From positions 454,121-518,120 of the forward strand of contig CAKZFX010000011.1 in assembly GCA_936908745.1 (NCBI GenBank): 64,000 nt of DNA, read 5' to 3'. The stretch is from an uncultured Chitinophagaceae bacterium (lineage in GTDB: Bacteria > Bacteroidota > Bacteroidia > Chitinophagales > Chitinophagaceae). The notes beneath the pieces were generated by a model that worked only from the letters and a program-made list of their open reading frames with translations, had not been told where the DNA came from and ran no database searches. Positions 8,205 to 17,071 of the stretch are shown in pieces; the stretch's first letter is position 1; each line of letters begins with the position of its first letter. The position numbers and the translations under genes were made by a program.

Positions 8205-9479
8205 TTAAACAACTACCAGTTCATAAAACGCTTCCGGTTGCAGGTATTGATTCGCCAGTTCCCTGATCTCTTCTGCCGAAACGGTTTTGATCGTGTTGAT
8301 AGAATCGTAAAAATAATTTTCAGACAAACCGTTCAGGATAATATTCTTCCAGCGGCCAATGATATGGAAAGGGCCATCCAGGTCGCCGAGGATGCTGCCG
8401 ATCAAATAGTTTCTTACCAATAGCAATTCTTCATCATCTACCAGCTCATCACGAAGGACCTGCATTTCCTTATACACTTCGGCTATCGTGGCTTCGCAAA
8501 CATCTTTTCCGGCTTCAGTACTTACCATCCACGCTGATTGCTGCACATGGTTTTGTAAGTAGCTATGTATGCCGTAGGTATAGCCTTTGTCTTCACGGAT
8601 ATTACTCATCAATCGCGAGCCAAAGAAACCGCCAAACACTGCATTCAGCACCTGTACCCGTAAGAAGTCGGGATGATGGCGGTTCGGAAATTCTCTTGCC
8701 AGCCGTATAGAACCCTGCACACCGTTTTCATCGTTAGTAATACGGTATTTTTTTTCCGTAGCCGGTTGTATAATTCTTGATGGTGCTTTGTGGGGTTGAT
8801 TTTTAAGATCACCAAAATGATCATTCAACTGTTGCTCCAGGTTGGCCGGCAGTTTACCTGCTGCAAAAATGATCAGCTTCCCTTCTTTATAATACGTATT
8901 GTAAAAGTCAACGAGTTGCTCTCTTTGCAACACATCAAAGTCTTCTGCACGGCTGAATTTACCATAAGGGTGTTGCTCACCAAATAAATAAGCATCAATC
9001 AAACGACCCGCAACAAAATCACTTTTCTTCAAACTCACTTTCAGGCGTTGCAGCATATTTTGTTTATAAGTGCTTAGCTCTTCTTCGGGCAACACAGAAT
9101 CCGTGATCAGTTCTTTTACCACCGGTAATAATTCACCTACGTGTTTGGTCAATGTATGCAACGTGATCGTGGCTGTTTCATTATAACAGGCACGATTTAA
9201 ATACGAACCATAATAATCAAAATGCTCATTGACCTGGAAAGCGGTTTTGGTGCTGGTGCCGTTGCGCAATAAAAAATTAGTCGTTGCTGCCACCAGGTTT
9301 TGCTCCTCGTGCCAGTTGCCGGCAAAAAATACCCATTCCAGCGACATCACTTCTTCTGCGCCTGCGTCCACTGTATATACTTCCACGCCATTCTTCAAAA
9401 CGAATTTTGTGTAAGGTTTTAACTGCAAGGAAAAATCAACGGCATCAACAATTTCCGGCGACTGCGTCCTGTCTAACAT
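8205..9479 (-). CDS. M16-family peptidase-like subunit without zinc site
   Basis: A 424-aa protein with the M16 (pitrilysin/processing-peptidase) fold: VSLEWVFFAGNWHEE in the first half, and FGGFFGSRLMSNIREDKGYTYG, the substrate-binding R/Y region, in the second. The HxxEH zinc motif is absent; the equivalent segment reads TTNFLLRNGTSTK. That is the pattern of the non-catalytic partner in M16B pairs. The gene starts 17 bp after the catalytic subunit gene and is co-transcribed with it, so the two probably form a heterodimer. Confidence 0.88.
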   Translation of the reverse strand: MLDRTQSPEIVDAVDFSLQLKPYTKFVLKNGVEVYTVDAGAEEVMSLEWVFFAGNWHEEQNLVAATTNFLLRNGTSTKTAFQVNEHFDYYGSYLNRACYNETATITLHTLTKHVGELLPVVKELITDSVLPEEELSTYKQNMLQRLKVSLKKSDFVAGRLIDAYLFGEQHPYGKFSRAEDFDVLQREQLVDFYNTYYKEGKLIIFAAGKLPANLEQQLNDHFGDLKNQPHKAPSRIIQPATEKKYRITNDENGVQGSIRLAREFPNRHHPDFLRVQVLNAVFGGFFGSRLMSNIREDKGYTYGIHSYLQNHVQQSAWMVSTEAGKDVCEATIAEVYKEMQVLRDELVDDEELLLVRNYLIGSILGDLDGPFHIIGRWKNIILNGLSENYFYDSINTIKTVSAEEIRELANQYLQPEAFYELVVV

Positions 9480-9496
9480 AGCTTGTTCCTCTTTCT

Positions 9497-10735
9497 TTAA
9501 TTTTCCGATAAATAATAGATCGTGTTGGAATTTTCCTTGCGGAAAATATTTTTACTTTCCTGCTGAATATCATCCGTTGTTACAGACGCATATTTCTCCA
9601 GCTCAAAATTCATCCATGCCGCATCGCCCAGCAGTTCATAATAAGCAAGGCTGTTGGCCCTGTTCATCACACTCATATCCTCAAAAGCGATCATGCTTTC
9701 TGTTTTGTTTTTTACTTTCTGCAGCTCCACTTCCATCACAGGTTCTTCTTTCATCTGCTCTAAAATATCATCCACGGCTTTTTCTGCATCTTCCGGTTTC
9801 ACCCCTTTCACCAGTTTGCCTTCAATTGCCAGCAGGCCGCTGTCGGTGCTGCCAAAATGATAGCACTCGATATTGCTGAATAGTTTCTTTTCTTTTACTA
9901 GGGTCTGGTACAACCGTGACGAAGCCCCACCGCCCAAAATATCAGACAGCAGGTCGGTGATATAATAACGACGGTCCATACGCGGATAAATATGCCATGT
10001 TTTATAAAACGCATCCAATGGCACATTGGCTTTTACGGTCATCCGGCGTTCTTCGCTTTGTGTGGGCTCCTGCGATACGTTGCGTTTATATTTTTCGCCC
10101 GAAGGAATATCGCCAAACCATTTTTCTGCCAGCTCTTTTACTTTTCCAACGGTTACATTTCCTGCAACCACCATTACGGCGTTCACAGGACGATAATGTT
10201 TAAAGAAAAAGCTTTTTACATCTTCCAGCGTGGCGTTTTCTATATGCGATAATTCTTTACCAATCGTCATCCAGCGATACGGGTGTTGCTTGTAGGCCAG
10301 CTCCCGCATTTTATGCCATACATCGCCATACGGTTTAGTGAGATAATGCTCTTTAAATTCTTCACATACCACTTTGCGTTGTACATCGAGGCTTTTATCG
10401 CCAAACGCCAATGAAAGCATCCGGTCGCTTTCCAGCCAGAACGCTGTTTCCAGGTTCTCCGCCGGCAACTGGATATAGTAGTTGGTGAGATCATTGGTGG
10501 TGTAGGCGTTGTTTTCTCCTCCGGCCATTTGCAATGGCTCGTCGTATTCCGGCACATTGACCGAGCCGCCAAACATCAGGTGTTCAAACAAATGCGCAAA
10601 CCCTGTTTTGGAAGGATCTTCGTCCCTTGCGCCCACATCATACATTATATTCATAACGGCCATCGGCGTGGAAAGGTCCTGGTGGACGATGACACGCAGC
10701 CCGTTGGCCAGTGTAAACTTTTCAAATTGGATCAT
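9497..10735 (-). CDS. M16-family zinc peptidase, catalytic subunit
   Basis: A 412-aa metallopeptidase with the inverted zinc motif H48-L-F-E51-H52 near the N-terminus and the downstream acidic CEEFKEHY segment that supplies the third ligand. The C-terminal half has the GGGASSRLYQTLVKEK substrate-binding region. The length is typical of M16B enzymes, which degrade short peptides or clear signal peptides. There is no signal peptide, so a cytosolic location is likely unless it is exported another way. It is first in a two-gene operon with the inactive paralogue. Confidence 0.92.
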   Translation of the reverse strand: MIQFEKFTLANGLRVIVHQDLSTPMAVMNIMYDVGARDEDPSKTGFAHLFEHLMFGGSVNVPEYDEPLQMAGGENNAYTTNDLTNYYIQLPAENLETAFWLESDRMLSLAFGDKSLDVQRKVVCEEFKEHYLTKPYGDVWHKMRELAYKQHPYRWMTIGKELSHIENATLEDVKSFFFKHYRPVNAVMVVAGNVTVGKVKELAEKWFGDIPSGEKYKRNVSQEPTQSEERRMTVKANVPLDAFYKTWHIYPRMDRRYYITDLLSDILGGGASSRLYQTLVKEKKLFSNIECYHFGSTDSGLLAIEGKLVKGVKPEDAEKAVDDILEQMKEEPVMEVELQKVKNKTESMIAFEDMSVMNRANSLAYYELLGDAAWMNFELEKYASVTTDDIQQESKNIFRKENSNTIYYLSEN

Positions 10736-10807
10736 AATAAGTATTAACAGCCTTGGAAAATAAAGGTTGTAAAAGTATTGAAAAAGCGGTTGGGGTGGTT
10801 AAAATCA

Positions 10808-11016
10808 TTTCCCACGAAGACACAAAGCGGCACAAAGAAAAGCTCCGGCAGAACTCGCAGCTTATCGCAGAGAAGAGGCTGCGTAATTGCTTGTTGTTTG
10901 CGGCAAAAAATCACGTGCTATGTGGGTCTATGACCCTATGCTCCTATGTGGTTTATTTTTTCACCGCAGAGACGCGGAGAAAATGGAGTTTCGCAGAGAG
11001 CAGGTCTGCGGCAAAC
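10808..11016. repeat. Dispersed intergenic repeat, copy 3 (composite)
   Basis: Three modules appear in order. The first is a TTCCCACGAAG / CACAAAG string at 10808. The second is the reverse complement of the ACCACATAGGAGCATAG module at 10915-10952. The third is TCACCGCAGAGACGC at 10961-10975, which is identical over 15 bp to 25529-25543. The copy ends with GCAGGTCTGCGG. It fills the gap between the M16 operon and the aspartyl protease. Confidence 0.7.
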
Positions 11017-12216
11017 CTATTGTATGCTCCCGATCTTAAAATAAACCTCTTTCAGCTCACCATCACGACGGATGATGACCTTCACTTTTTCATTGGCTGC
11101 CTGCAAAGCAATCTTATACTGGTTCATGTTCTGCGAAAAATTATTGTTGATCGCCAGCACCACATCGCCTTCCAGCAAACCCGCTTTATGCGCCGGGGAG
11201 TTCACGGCCACATCACCAATGATAATTTGCCCATCCACAAAATAAAGTTCCATACCCGCATAGGCATAATCAAACGGCGCATTGAAATGGGAATTGGGAA
11301 TTAAATAAAAATCCAGCTTTTCATAATTCAGTATGCAGTTAAACCGCCGCAAAATATCGTTACCGATCAAACCGCCGAGAAAAGGATAGCTGGTGACATT
11401 ATATACATCATCAAAAACATAGGTGGGCACAGCCCGAAAGCGGTAAGGCCCCACTTTTACTTCCTTGATCACCGTTACGTGCATATCGATCTTGCCGCCA
11501 ACACCTTCTCCTTCTTTCGCCAATAGTTTTCTTTTCTTTTGCAAAAAGGTGCTGTCTTCCACAAAGTCTTTGGACAACATCATACACACACCGGCGCCGA
11601 TATCATATAAAAAACGGGAGCTGACATTTGCATTGTCTTTTACCCGCAGCGTTTGCACCGGCAACAAATTGCTCAGGCTGGGTTTCAGCATAAAACCACC
11701 CTTGGGATAACGGATAGAACCTTTGCTGCAAAGATCAATCTGCATACTGTCATAATTGATCTTAACAATGTAACGGCTCAAGAGTGAGTAACCTATAATA
11801 CCATCAATCCGTTCGCCATACACCGTTGTCAATATGCTGTAATCATTCACATGAAAATCGAGTTTGTCAACAGAGAGGCCGGGCAGGTGCAATGTCTGGT
11901 CGTACAAAAAAGGCACCCTGCGAATACCGGCAATACCACGGATCGTTTTGTCTGAAGGAATCGGATTGAGCTTTAAATAATCAGCCGTTGTGGAGTCCAA
12001 TGAAATGCCGCTGCTGCCCGAATCCAATACAAAATTCAGGGTGTCGGGAAAGCTGCCGAGTTTGGCCTGCAAAATGATAATGCCGCCGGTCAGCTGGATA
12101 AAGGGAAATGTTGTGATTTTCTGGGAAGGCGGTTCAATAAACTCTTCCTGGGCCTTGGCAAGTTGAGGAAATGACAGGGCAATAAGCAATACCAGCTTGT
12201 AGATTTTACTTCTCAT
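11017..12216 (-). CDS. Exported retropepsin-like aspartyl protease with PDZ domain
   Basis: I chose the ATG at 12216 (399 aa) because it places the signal peptide MRSKIYKLVLLIALSFPQ at the N-terminus; an upstream in-frame ATG at 12255 would bury it. A first aspartyl-protease lobe carries the FVLDSGSSGI signature, and a second lobe has FLYDIGAGVCMMLS. The C-terminal 80 residues form a PDZ domain (SPAHKAGLLEGDVVLAINN). Bacterial members of this family are periplasmic or surface proteases. The substrate is unknown. It is a single gene reading left. Confidence 0.88.
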   Translation of the reverse strand: MRSKIYKLVLLIALSFPQLAKAQEEFIEPPSQKITTFPFIQLTGGIIILQAKLGSFPDTLNFVLDSGSSGISLDSTTADYLKLNPIPSDKTIRGIAGIRRVPFLYDQTLHLPGLSVDKLDFHVNDYSILTTVYGERIDGIIGYSLLSRYIVKINYDSMQIDLCSKGSIRYPKGGFMLKPSLSNLLPVQTLRVKDNANVSSRFLYDIGAGVCMMLSKDFVEDSTFLQKKRKLLAKEGEGVGGKIDMHVTVIKEVKVGPYRFRAVPTYVFDDVYNVTSYPFLGGLIGNDILRRFNCILNYEKLDFYLIPNSHFNAPFDYAYAGMELYFVDGQIIIGDVAVNSPAHKAGLLEGDVVLAINNNFSQNMNQYKIALQAANEKVKVIIRRDGELKEVYFKIGSIQ

Positions 12217-12358
12217 GCACGGGGTTTTGGTCAGCAATCGCTGAATGAAAGACAAAGCCGGTAGTGAAAATGATGCAATCGGCGCACCATTCCCTATAAA
12301 ATTAGACTTTCGGGCGCCAATTACAAAACCGTTCAGCCTGTTTTCTGTTATTGAGGTG

Positions 12359-12366
12359 TAACTTTG
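12359..12366 (+). promoter_or_regulatory. -7 box TAACTTTG before mqnC
   Basis: A perfect TAnnTTTG box with 5 nt (CGCCT) to the ATG at 12372. It argues against the in-frame TTG at 12351 as start, because that codon would lie upstream of the transcript, and it implies a leaderless mRNA. Confidence 0.6.
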
Positions 12367-12371
12367 CGCCT

Positions 12372-13496
12372 ATGCAATTAAATGAGTTGTACGACAAGGC
12401 TGCCGCCTTTGGTTTCCTGACCGTAGAAGAGGGAGTTCATCTTTACCATCATGCGCCGCTGGCTGACCTGGTGTTTATTGCCGATGAACTGCGGAAAAAA
12501 CAAGTGCCGCACGGAAAAGTGACCTGGCAGATAGACCGGAATGTGAACACGACCAATGTGTGTATTGCCAATTGTAAATTTTGCAATTTCTACCGCATAC
12601 CCGGCCATGCCGAAGCCTATATTACGGATATGCCTACTTATCGTAAGAAAATTGAAGAAACGATGAAGTATGGCGGCGACCAGTTGTTATTACAAGGCGG
12701 TCACCACCCGGAATTAGGTTTGCAGTTTTATGTGGACACTTTTCGCCAGATAAAAAATGAATTTCCCACGATCAAATTGCATGCACTCGGGCCGCCCGAA
12801 GTGGCACATATCACCAAGCTGGAAAAATCAACGCACCATGAAGTATTGAAAGCGTTGAAAGAAGCCGGTATGGATTCGTTGCCCGGCGCCGGGGCCGAAA
12901 TTTTGATTGACCGTGTGCGCCGCCTGATCAGCAAAGGCAAATGCGGGGCGCAAGAGTGGCTGGATATTATGCACGAAGCGCATAAATTGGATATCACCAC
13001 CTCAGCCACCATGATGTTTGGCCACGTAGAAACGATTGAAGAACGTTTTGAGCATCTCGTGAAAATAAGAGAAGTGCAAAGCCGCAAACCGGAAACGGCT
13101 AAAGGGTTTCTTGCTTTTATTCCATGGACCTTCCAGGATGTGGACACGCTATTGACAAGGATACGGGGTGTGCACAACCTGACCACCGCCGATGAATATA
13201 TCCGTATGATCGCTTTGAGCCGTATCATGTTGCCCAATGTAAAAAACATACAGGCCAGCTGGCTGACCGTTGGTAAACAAACGGCGTCAATTTGCCTGCA
13301 CGCAGGCGCCAATGATTTTGGCAGCATTATGATTGAAGAAAACGTGGTAAGCGCCGCCGGTGCACCGCATCGGTTTACGTATAAAACCATTCAGAATGCG
13401 ATCAAAGAAGCAGGTTTTGAACCACAGTTGCGCAACCAGCAATATGAGTGGAGAGAAATTCCGCAGACGATTGAAGAGCAAGTAATCGATTATTAA
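12372..13496 (+). CDS. mqnC: Cyclic dehypoxanthinyl futalosine synthase (radical SAM)
   Basis: A 374-aa radical-SAM enzyme of the futalosine route to menaquinone; it cyclises dehypoxanthinyl futalosine. The SAM cluster motif is C64-x3-C68-x2-C71 within DRNVNTTNVCIANCKFCNF. QLLLQGGHHPELG and the family-typical GSIMIEENVVSAAGA at the C-terminus favour MqnC over the paralogue MqnE. The start at 12372 is set by a TAnnTTTG box 5 nt upstream. No other menaquinone genes are in the window, which is usual for scattered mqn genes in this phylum. Confidence 0.93.
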   Translation: MQLNELYDKAAAFGFLTVEEGVHLYHHAPLADLVFIADELRKKQVPHGKVTWQIDRNVNTTNVCIANCKFCNFYRIPGHAEAYITDMPTYRKKIEETMKYGGDQLLLQGGHHPELGLQFYVDTFRQIKNEFPTIKLHALGPPEVAHITKLEKSTHHEVLKALKEAGMDSLPGAGAEILIDRVRRLISKGKCGAQEWLDIMHEAHKLDITTSATMMFGHVETIEERFEHLVKIREVQSRKPETAKGFLAFIPWTFQDVDTLLTRIRGVHNLTTADEYIRMIALSRIMLPNVKNIQASWLTVGKQTASICLHAGANDFGSIMIEENVVSAAGAPHRFTYKTIQNAIKEAGFEPQLRNQQYEWREIPQTIEEQVIDY

Positions 13497-13518
13497 TCCC
13501 GAACTAAAGAATATACGA

Positions 13519-13821
13519 ATGAAAAAACCCTACCCATTCTTTCGCAAGATCGCCTTTGCAGAAGGTATTTCTTTTTTAGCCCTATTATTAATTGCTATGC
13601 CGTTGAAATATTTTGCTGATATGCCAATGGCCGTTACTGTTATAGGTGGTATTCATGGCGCATTATTCGTTGGTCTTGCCATTGCTGCATACATTGTAAT
13701 GGATAAATACAAAAAACCTTTTACCTGGGGATTAAAAGTATTTGTGGCCTCTATCATTCCTTTCGGCACATTCTATATGGAAAAAGAATGGAAGCGTGAA
13801 GAAGCCGCAGTCGCCCAATGA
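13519..13821 (+). CDS. DUF3817 small membrane protein, 100 aa
   Basis: Three predicted membrane helices: ISFLALLLIAMPLKYF, then VIGGIHGALFVGLAIAAYIV, then LKVFVASIIPFGTFYM. The FAEGISFL and HGALF signatures match the DUF3817 family of integral membrane proteins of unknown function. It lies 22 bp after mqnC and overlaps the next gene by 4 bp (ATGA), so the three genes are probably one transcript. Confidence 0.85.
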   Translation: MKKPYPFFRKIAFAEGISFLALLLIAMPLKYFADMPMAVTVIGGIHGALFVGLAIAAYIVMDKYKKPFTWGLKVFVASIIPFGTFYMEKEWKREEAAVAQ

Positions 13822-14396
13822 TCGATCTTTCCAATATAAAAAATTATACAAGCCACCAACCTGCGGGCTGGTCACTGATCGGTAATGAAGCAGCGTTTAA
13901 TCAATTGCCTGAAACACACAAGGCGCAGGTTCTTTTTTTGGATAAAACGGCGAAAGATTATATCTACAGCTTTACCAATCCTGCCGCCAATCTTACCTCC
14001 GGCGACTTATGGGACCCTTTTGCCAAAGGCAACTTCAGGAGCGTTGAAAAATTGTATGTCAACCGTTCATCGGAAGAAGGCAAACAGGCGTTAAAAAAAT
14101 GGCTGTTCAGTCGGGGCATTGCTTTCAGCACATGGGTATATGTATTGCCCAATTCTGGCGAGCAACCGATGATGATGACATGGAAAATGCTGATTAAATT
14201 TTCCGCCGGTCTTTTTATACACGATGATATCATGGTCTTTGATAACAGCCTTAACTGGTGTCTTTTCTTTTTTCATGAAAACGAATTGTTTTTTGGAAAA
14301 GACCAGCAATACGATCCGTCGGAAAACGATAAGATGATGAAGGCGCTGAATGAGCGAAAGAAAAATTTCCCGCGGTTCAGACATCCTTATTTATAA
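13818..14396 (+). CDS. Hypothetical protein, 192 aa
   Basis: The start overlaps the DUF3817 stop (ATGA), indicating translational coupling. It is an alpha/beta protein with no signal peptide and an aromatic-rich centre (NWCLFFFHENELFFGKDQQY). I do not recognise the family. A terminator follows immediately. Confidence 0.7.
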   Translation: MIDLSNIKNYTSHQPAGWSLIGNEAAFNQLPETHKAQVLFLDKTAKDYIYSFTNPAANLTSGDLWDPFAKGNFRSVEKLYVNRSSEEGKQALKKWLFSRGIAFSTWVYVLPNSGEQPMMMTWKMLIKFSAGLFIHDDIMVFDNSLNWCLFFFHENELFFGKDQQYDPSENDKMMKALNERKKNFPRFRHPYL

Positions 14397-14400
14397 ACAA

Positions 14401-14433
14401 GAAACCCTTCCGCAGAAGGGCTTCTCTCTTTTT
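14401..14433 (+). terminator. Intrinsic terminator after the mqnC operon
   Basis: AGAAACCCTTC and GAAGGGCTTCT form an 11-bp stem with one mismatch and a 4-nt CGCA loop, followed by CTCTTTTT. It sits between convergent genes. Confidence 0.75.
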
Positions 14434-14457
14434 GCTGATGCAACACATGCGAAATAG

Positions 14458-14748
14458 TTATCTCCAGTAGCCCGGCACCCAGCGGTAACCGCGACGGCCT
14501 TGTGACCAATAGCCCGATTTCCATTTGTTTTTATGACGATGCGGTTTTGCCCAATAACCGGGCACCGCTACATACTGTCCGCGTTGCCAGCGCCACTCAG
14601 GGCCCACCCAGATAGCATGGGGATGCGGCGGACGTGCAGGGCGAACGGTATAGCCAGCCGGAAAACCGATCTGCACACGTACAAACTGTGCGTTTGAAGG
14701 CAGTGAAAATGCTGCCATGACCAACGCCACTATGACTAATTTCTTCAT
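14458..14748 (-). CDS. Exported WXXGXW-repeat (BcpO-related) protein, 96 aa
   Basis: I chose the ATG at 14748 (MKKLVIVALVMAAFSLPSNAQ, a clean signal peptide) over 14757. The mature part is Pro/Trp/Tyr/His-rich with repeated W-x-x-G-x-W/Y-type units: WRWQRGQYVAVPGYW, WKSGYW and YRWVPGYW. These small YXWGXW/BcpO-related proteins are surface or periplasmic and of unknown function. It is monocistronic. Confidence 0.82.
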   Translation of the reverse strand: MKKLVIVALVMAAFSLPSNAQFVRVQIGFPAGYTVRPARPPHPHAIWVGPEWRWQRGQYVAVPGYWAKPHRHKNKWKSGYWSQGRRGYRWVPGYWR

Positions 14749-14881
14749 AAGAAACATTTTATTCCTCTTTGACCAAATACTGTGCGAAAAGTTTATTCTG
14801 GTACAGCTTTGGCTTTTTTGTTAACTTTCATTTGTTCATTTTATATTGTTTTTAACGGCCTCTCTTGTTTATTCGTTGATT

Positions 14882-15994
14882 ATGAATGTTAAAATCAGAC
14901 CAGAGAAATACCTGAAATATCTCTACCTGCCCAATTTATTTGGCACCGACCGGACCAAAGAGATTTTATCAGTCAACCCGACCGTCATTCCCCACCGGGA
15001 GGAGGCCAACGAAGTGCAGGTATATGTTTTTGACTATGATGCCGAAACACTCGAAGAAAGACAGGTTGAATCCACCGAAGCCTGCTTCCATTATAAAAAT
15101 AACAACCGCATCAGTTGGGTGAATATTGACGGCCTGCGCAAAGCAGACGTCGAAAAAATATGCGAACACTATGATGTGCACCCGCTGCTGATCGAAGATA
15201 TTTTAAGCATTGACCAACGTCCCAAAATGGATGAAGTGGAAGGCGTATTGTTTTGCCTGCTCAACATGCTTTATTATAACGAGGAAAAGAAAACCGTGGA
15301 GCCGGAGCAGATCAGCATTGTATTGGGCAAAGATTTTGTGCTCAGCTTCCAGGAAGATGCGAGTCGTGATGTATTCACACCGCTGCGGCAAAAATTAAAA
15401 CTGCAACGCAGCCAGATCCGCCAGCGCAGCGCCGACTATCTCTGTTATAGCATGCTTGATCTCATCGTCGATAATTATTATGTCGTGATGGAAAAGCTCG
15501 GGGAGCAGATAGAAATACTCGAAGAAGAAGTGATACGCCGCAGCAATACACGTTCGCTGGCAAAGATCAACCAGCTGCGCAAAGAACTGATCGTATTGAA
15601 AAGAAACATCGCTCCCGTTCGCGATCTCGTTAATAATATCATCCGCAGCGAAAGCGATTTACTTGATGATCGCACCACGAAGTATTTTAAAGACGTGTAC
15701 GATCATATCGTGCAGGCGTTTGACCTCAGCGAAAACTATCGTGATATGATGATGAGTATGCAGGACCTCTATATCAATAATGTAAACCTGAAGATGAATG
15801 AAGTGATGAAGGTGATGGCGATCGTGACCTGTTTATTGGCGCCGGCCACTGTTATCGGCGGCATTTTCGGGATGAATTTTGATGCCAATGTCAATTTCTT
15901 TCACCAGCAATGGGGTTTTTATACAGCTGTGTCGGCTATGCTGGTTATTCCTATTATTATGCTGTTTCTTTTTAGGAAGCGTGGGTGGTTCTAA
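14882..15994 (+). CDS. corA: CorA-family magnesium/cobalt transporter
   Basis: A 370-aa channel-type Mg2+ transporter. It has a long cytosolic N-domain with the coiled-coil stalk helix (LGEQIEILEEEVIRRSNTRSL) and two C-terminal membrane helices joined by the signature G-M-N (FGMNFDANV) at the pore mouth. It ends in a basic FLFRKRGWF tail, as family members do. The ATG at 14882 removes an upstream extension that would not fit the family. Confidence 0.92.
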   Translation: MNVKIRPEKYLKYLYLPNLFGTDRTKEILSVNPTVIPHREEANEVQVYVFDYDAETLEERQVESTEACFHYKNNNRISWVNIDGLRKADVEKICEHYDVHPLLIEDILSIDQRPKMDEVEGVLFCLLNMLYYNEEKKTVEPEQISIVLGKDFVLSFQEDASRDVFTPLRQKLKLQRSQIRQRSADYLCYSMLDLIVDNYYVVMEKLGEQIEILEEEVIRRSNTRSLAKINQLRKELIVLKRNIAPVRDLVNNIIRSESDLLDDRTTKYFKDVYDHIVQAFDLSENYRDMMMSMQDLYINNVNLKMNEVMKVMAIVTCLLAPATVIGGIFGMNFDANVNFFHQQWGFYTAVSAMLVIPIIMLFLFRKRGWF

Positions 15995-16008
15995 ACCACG
16001 CTTACTGG

Positions 16009-16416
16009 ATGGATAAGATTATAATGATGAACGTACCTGGTTATAAATATGCTGATATTACAGAAAAGATTATTGGTGCATCCATGAGGGTTCATCAAAA
16101 AATGCGCAATGGCTATACAGAATTAATTTACCAGCGCTGTCTATGTATCGAATTTCAAAAAGCAGGGCTTCGCTTTTCAGAAGAAACGGAACTGCCAATT
16201 TTCTATGATACTATTGAAGTAGGAAAACGAAGGGTTGATTTTTTAGTAGAGCAAAAAATCGTTCTTGAAATCAAAGCTGTTTCCGAGTTGACAGATGCAC
16301 ACCTTGCGCAGGGATTAAATTATTTAGAAATTCTGAATCTTGAAATTGGCTTGCTGATCAATTTTGGAGCGAAGCGGCTGGAATTTAAAAGACTGATCAA
16401 TAATAAGAGACTATAA
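16009..16416 (+). CDS. GxxExxY protein (PD-(D/E)XK-like)
   Basis: A 135-aa member of the GxxExxY family: the motif reads G-Y-T-E-L-I-Y near residue 35, after IIGASMRVHQ. The distal RRVDFLVEQKIVLEIKAV segment has the D...ExK pattern of a PD-(D/E)XK nuclease core. These proteins are common and scattered; their function is unproven. The start could be 16009 or 16024. It lies 14 bp after corA, but no functional link is evident. Confidence 0.85.
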   Translation: MDKIIMMNVPGYKYADITEKIIGASMRVHQKMRNGYTELIYQRCLCIEFQKAGLRFSEETELPIFYDTIEVGKRRVDFLVEQKIVLEIKAVSELTDAHLAQGLNYLEILNLEIGLLINFGAKRLEFKRLINNKRL

Positions 16417-16456
16417 CATCATTAGCATCATTTTCATCCTATAATCTGTGTTTTTG

Positions 16457-16963
16457 TTATCTTTTCTTATAAACCGGAACAGTGCTGCAAGGCTCGCCGT
16501 ACATAATACTCTTTGCTACGGGGCGGAGTAATTTCGTGATTTCGAGGTAGGCAAAATCGCCGATCGGGGTTTCGCCGCAGCCTTTTATCACCACTCTTTT
16601 ATCAAGGTATTCGTTTACATCAATCGCAGCCAGGTTTTTCAGGAAAAGTGTCTTGTGGAGCTCTTTTTCGTCGCCCAGTGCCACTTCTTTGGCCACAGGT
16701 TGCAGGTAGCTTACCACCAGCATCCATGCCCAAACGGGAATTATCGCCTCTACGGAGCAGGTAACGGCCACGTTTTTATCCCGGTAAGGCTCCCAATCCA
16801 GCGTTTTCAGGGCTTCCCGAAAATCCTTTTCTTTCAGGATCAAACCCATAAAAAGGTGATTTTTCAGGTCAAAAACAACGTTTTCGCCCTTTGGATACCA
16901 TTTTTCGAGGTCCAGGGTGATCAACCCGCTCTCGGCTACTTTATTGATAATCGGCTCACTCAT
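16457..16963 (-). CDS. DUF2480 family protein, 168 aa
   Basis: It matches the Bacteroidota-specific DUF2480 family in length and in the segments ITLDLEKWYPKGENVVFDLK, LKEKDFREALKTLDW and VVIKGCGETPIGDFAYLEI. It is cytosolic and the function is unknown. TAGTTTTA, one base off the -7 consensus, lies 4 nt upstream of its ATG. Confidence 0.85.
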   Translation of the reverse strand: MSEPIINKVAESGLITLDLEKWYPKGENVVFDLKNHLFMGLILKEKDFREALKTLDWEPYRDKNVAVTCSVEAIIPVWAWMLVVSYLQPVAKEVALGDEKELHKTLFLKNLAAIDVNEYLDKRVVIKGCGETPIGDFAYLEITKLLRPVAKSIMYGEPCSTVPVYKKR

Positions 16964-17010
16964 GCTGTAAAACTAACAAATAGCGGCAACGCATTGTTTA
17001 CGAGGCTGGA

Positions 17011-17048
17011 AAAACAAAACCCCGGCCTTTTGAGGGGGCGGGGTTTTT
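17011..17048 (-). terminator. Intrinsic terminator of the PpiD-like gene
   Basis: AAAACCCCG and CGGGGTTTT form a 9-bp stem around a short GC-rich interior. On the minus strand the second arm runs into a T-rich stretch. It lies just past the stop of the 17072-19210 gene. Confidence 0.8.
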
Positions 17049-17071
17049 AGCAGTTAGTACTGGTTTAGTAC

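Noticed and set aside
10753..11304. Plus-strand open frame of 183 aa
   Set aside because: It runs through the dispersed repeat and then antisense through the aspartyl protease; the translation has no family features.
12728..13390. Minus-strand open frame of 220 aa
   Set aside because: Antisense shadow of mqnC.
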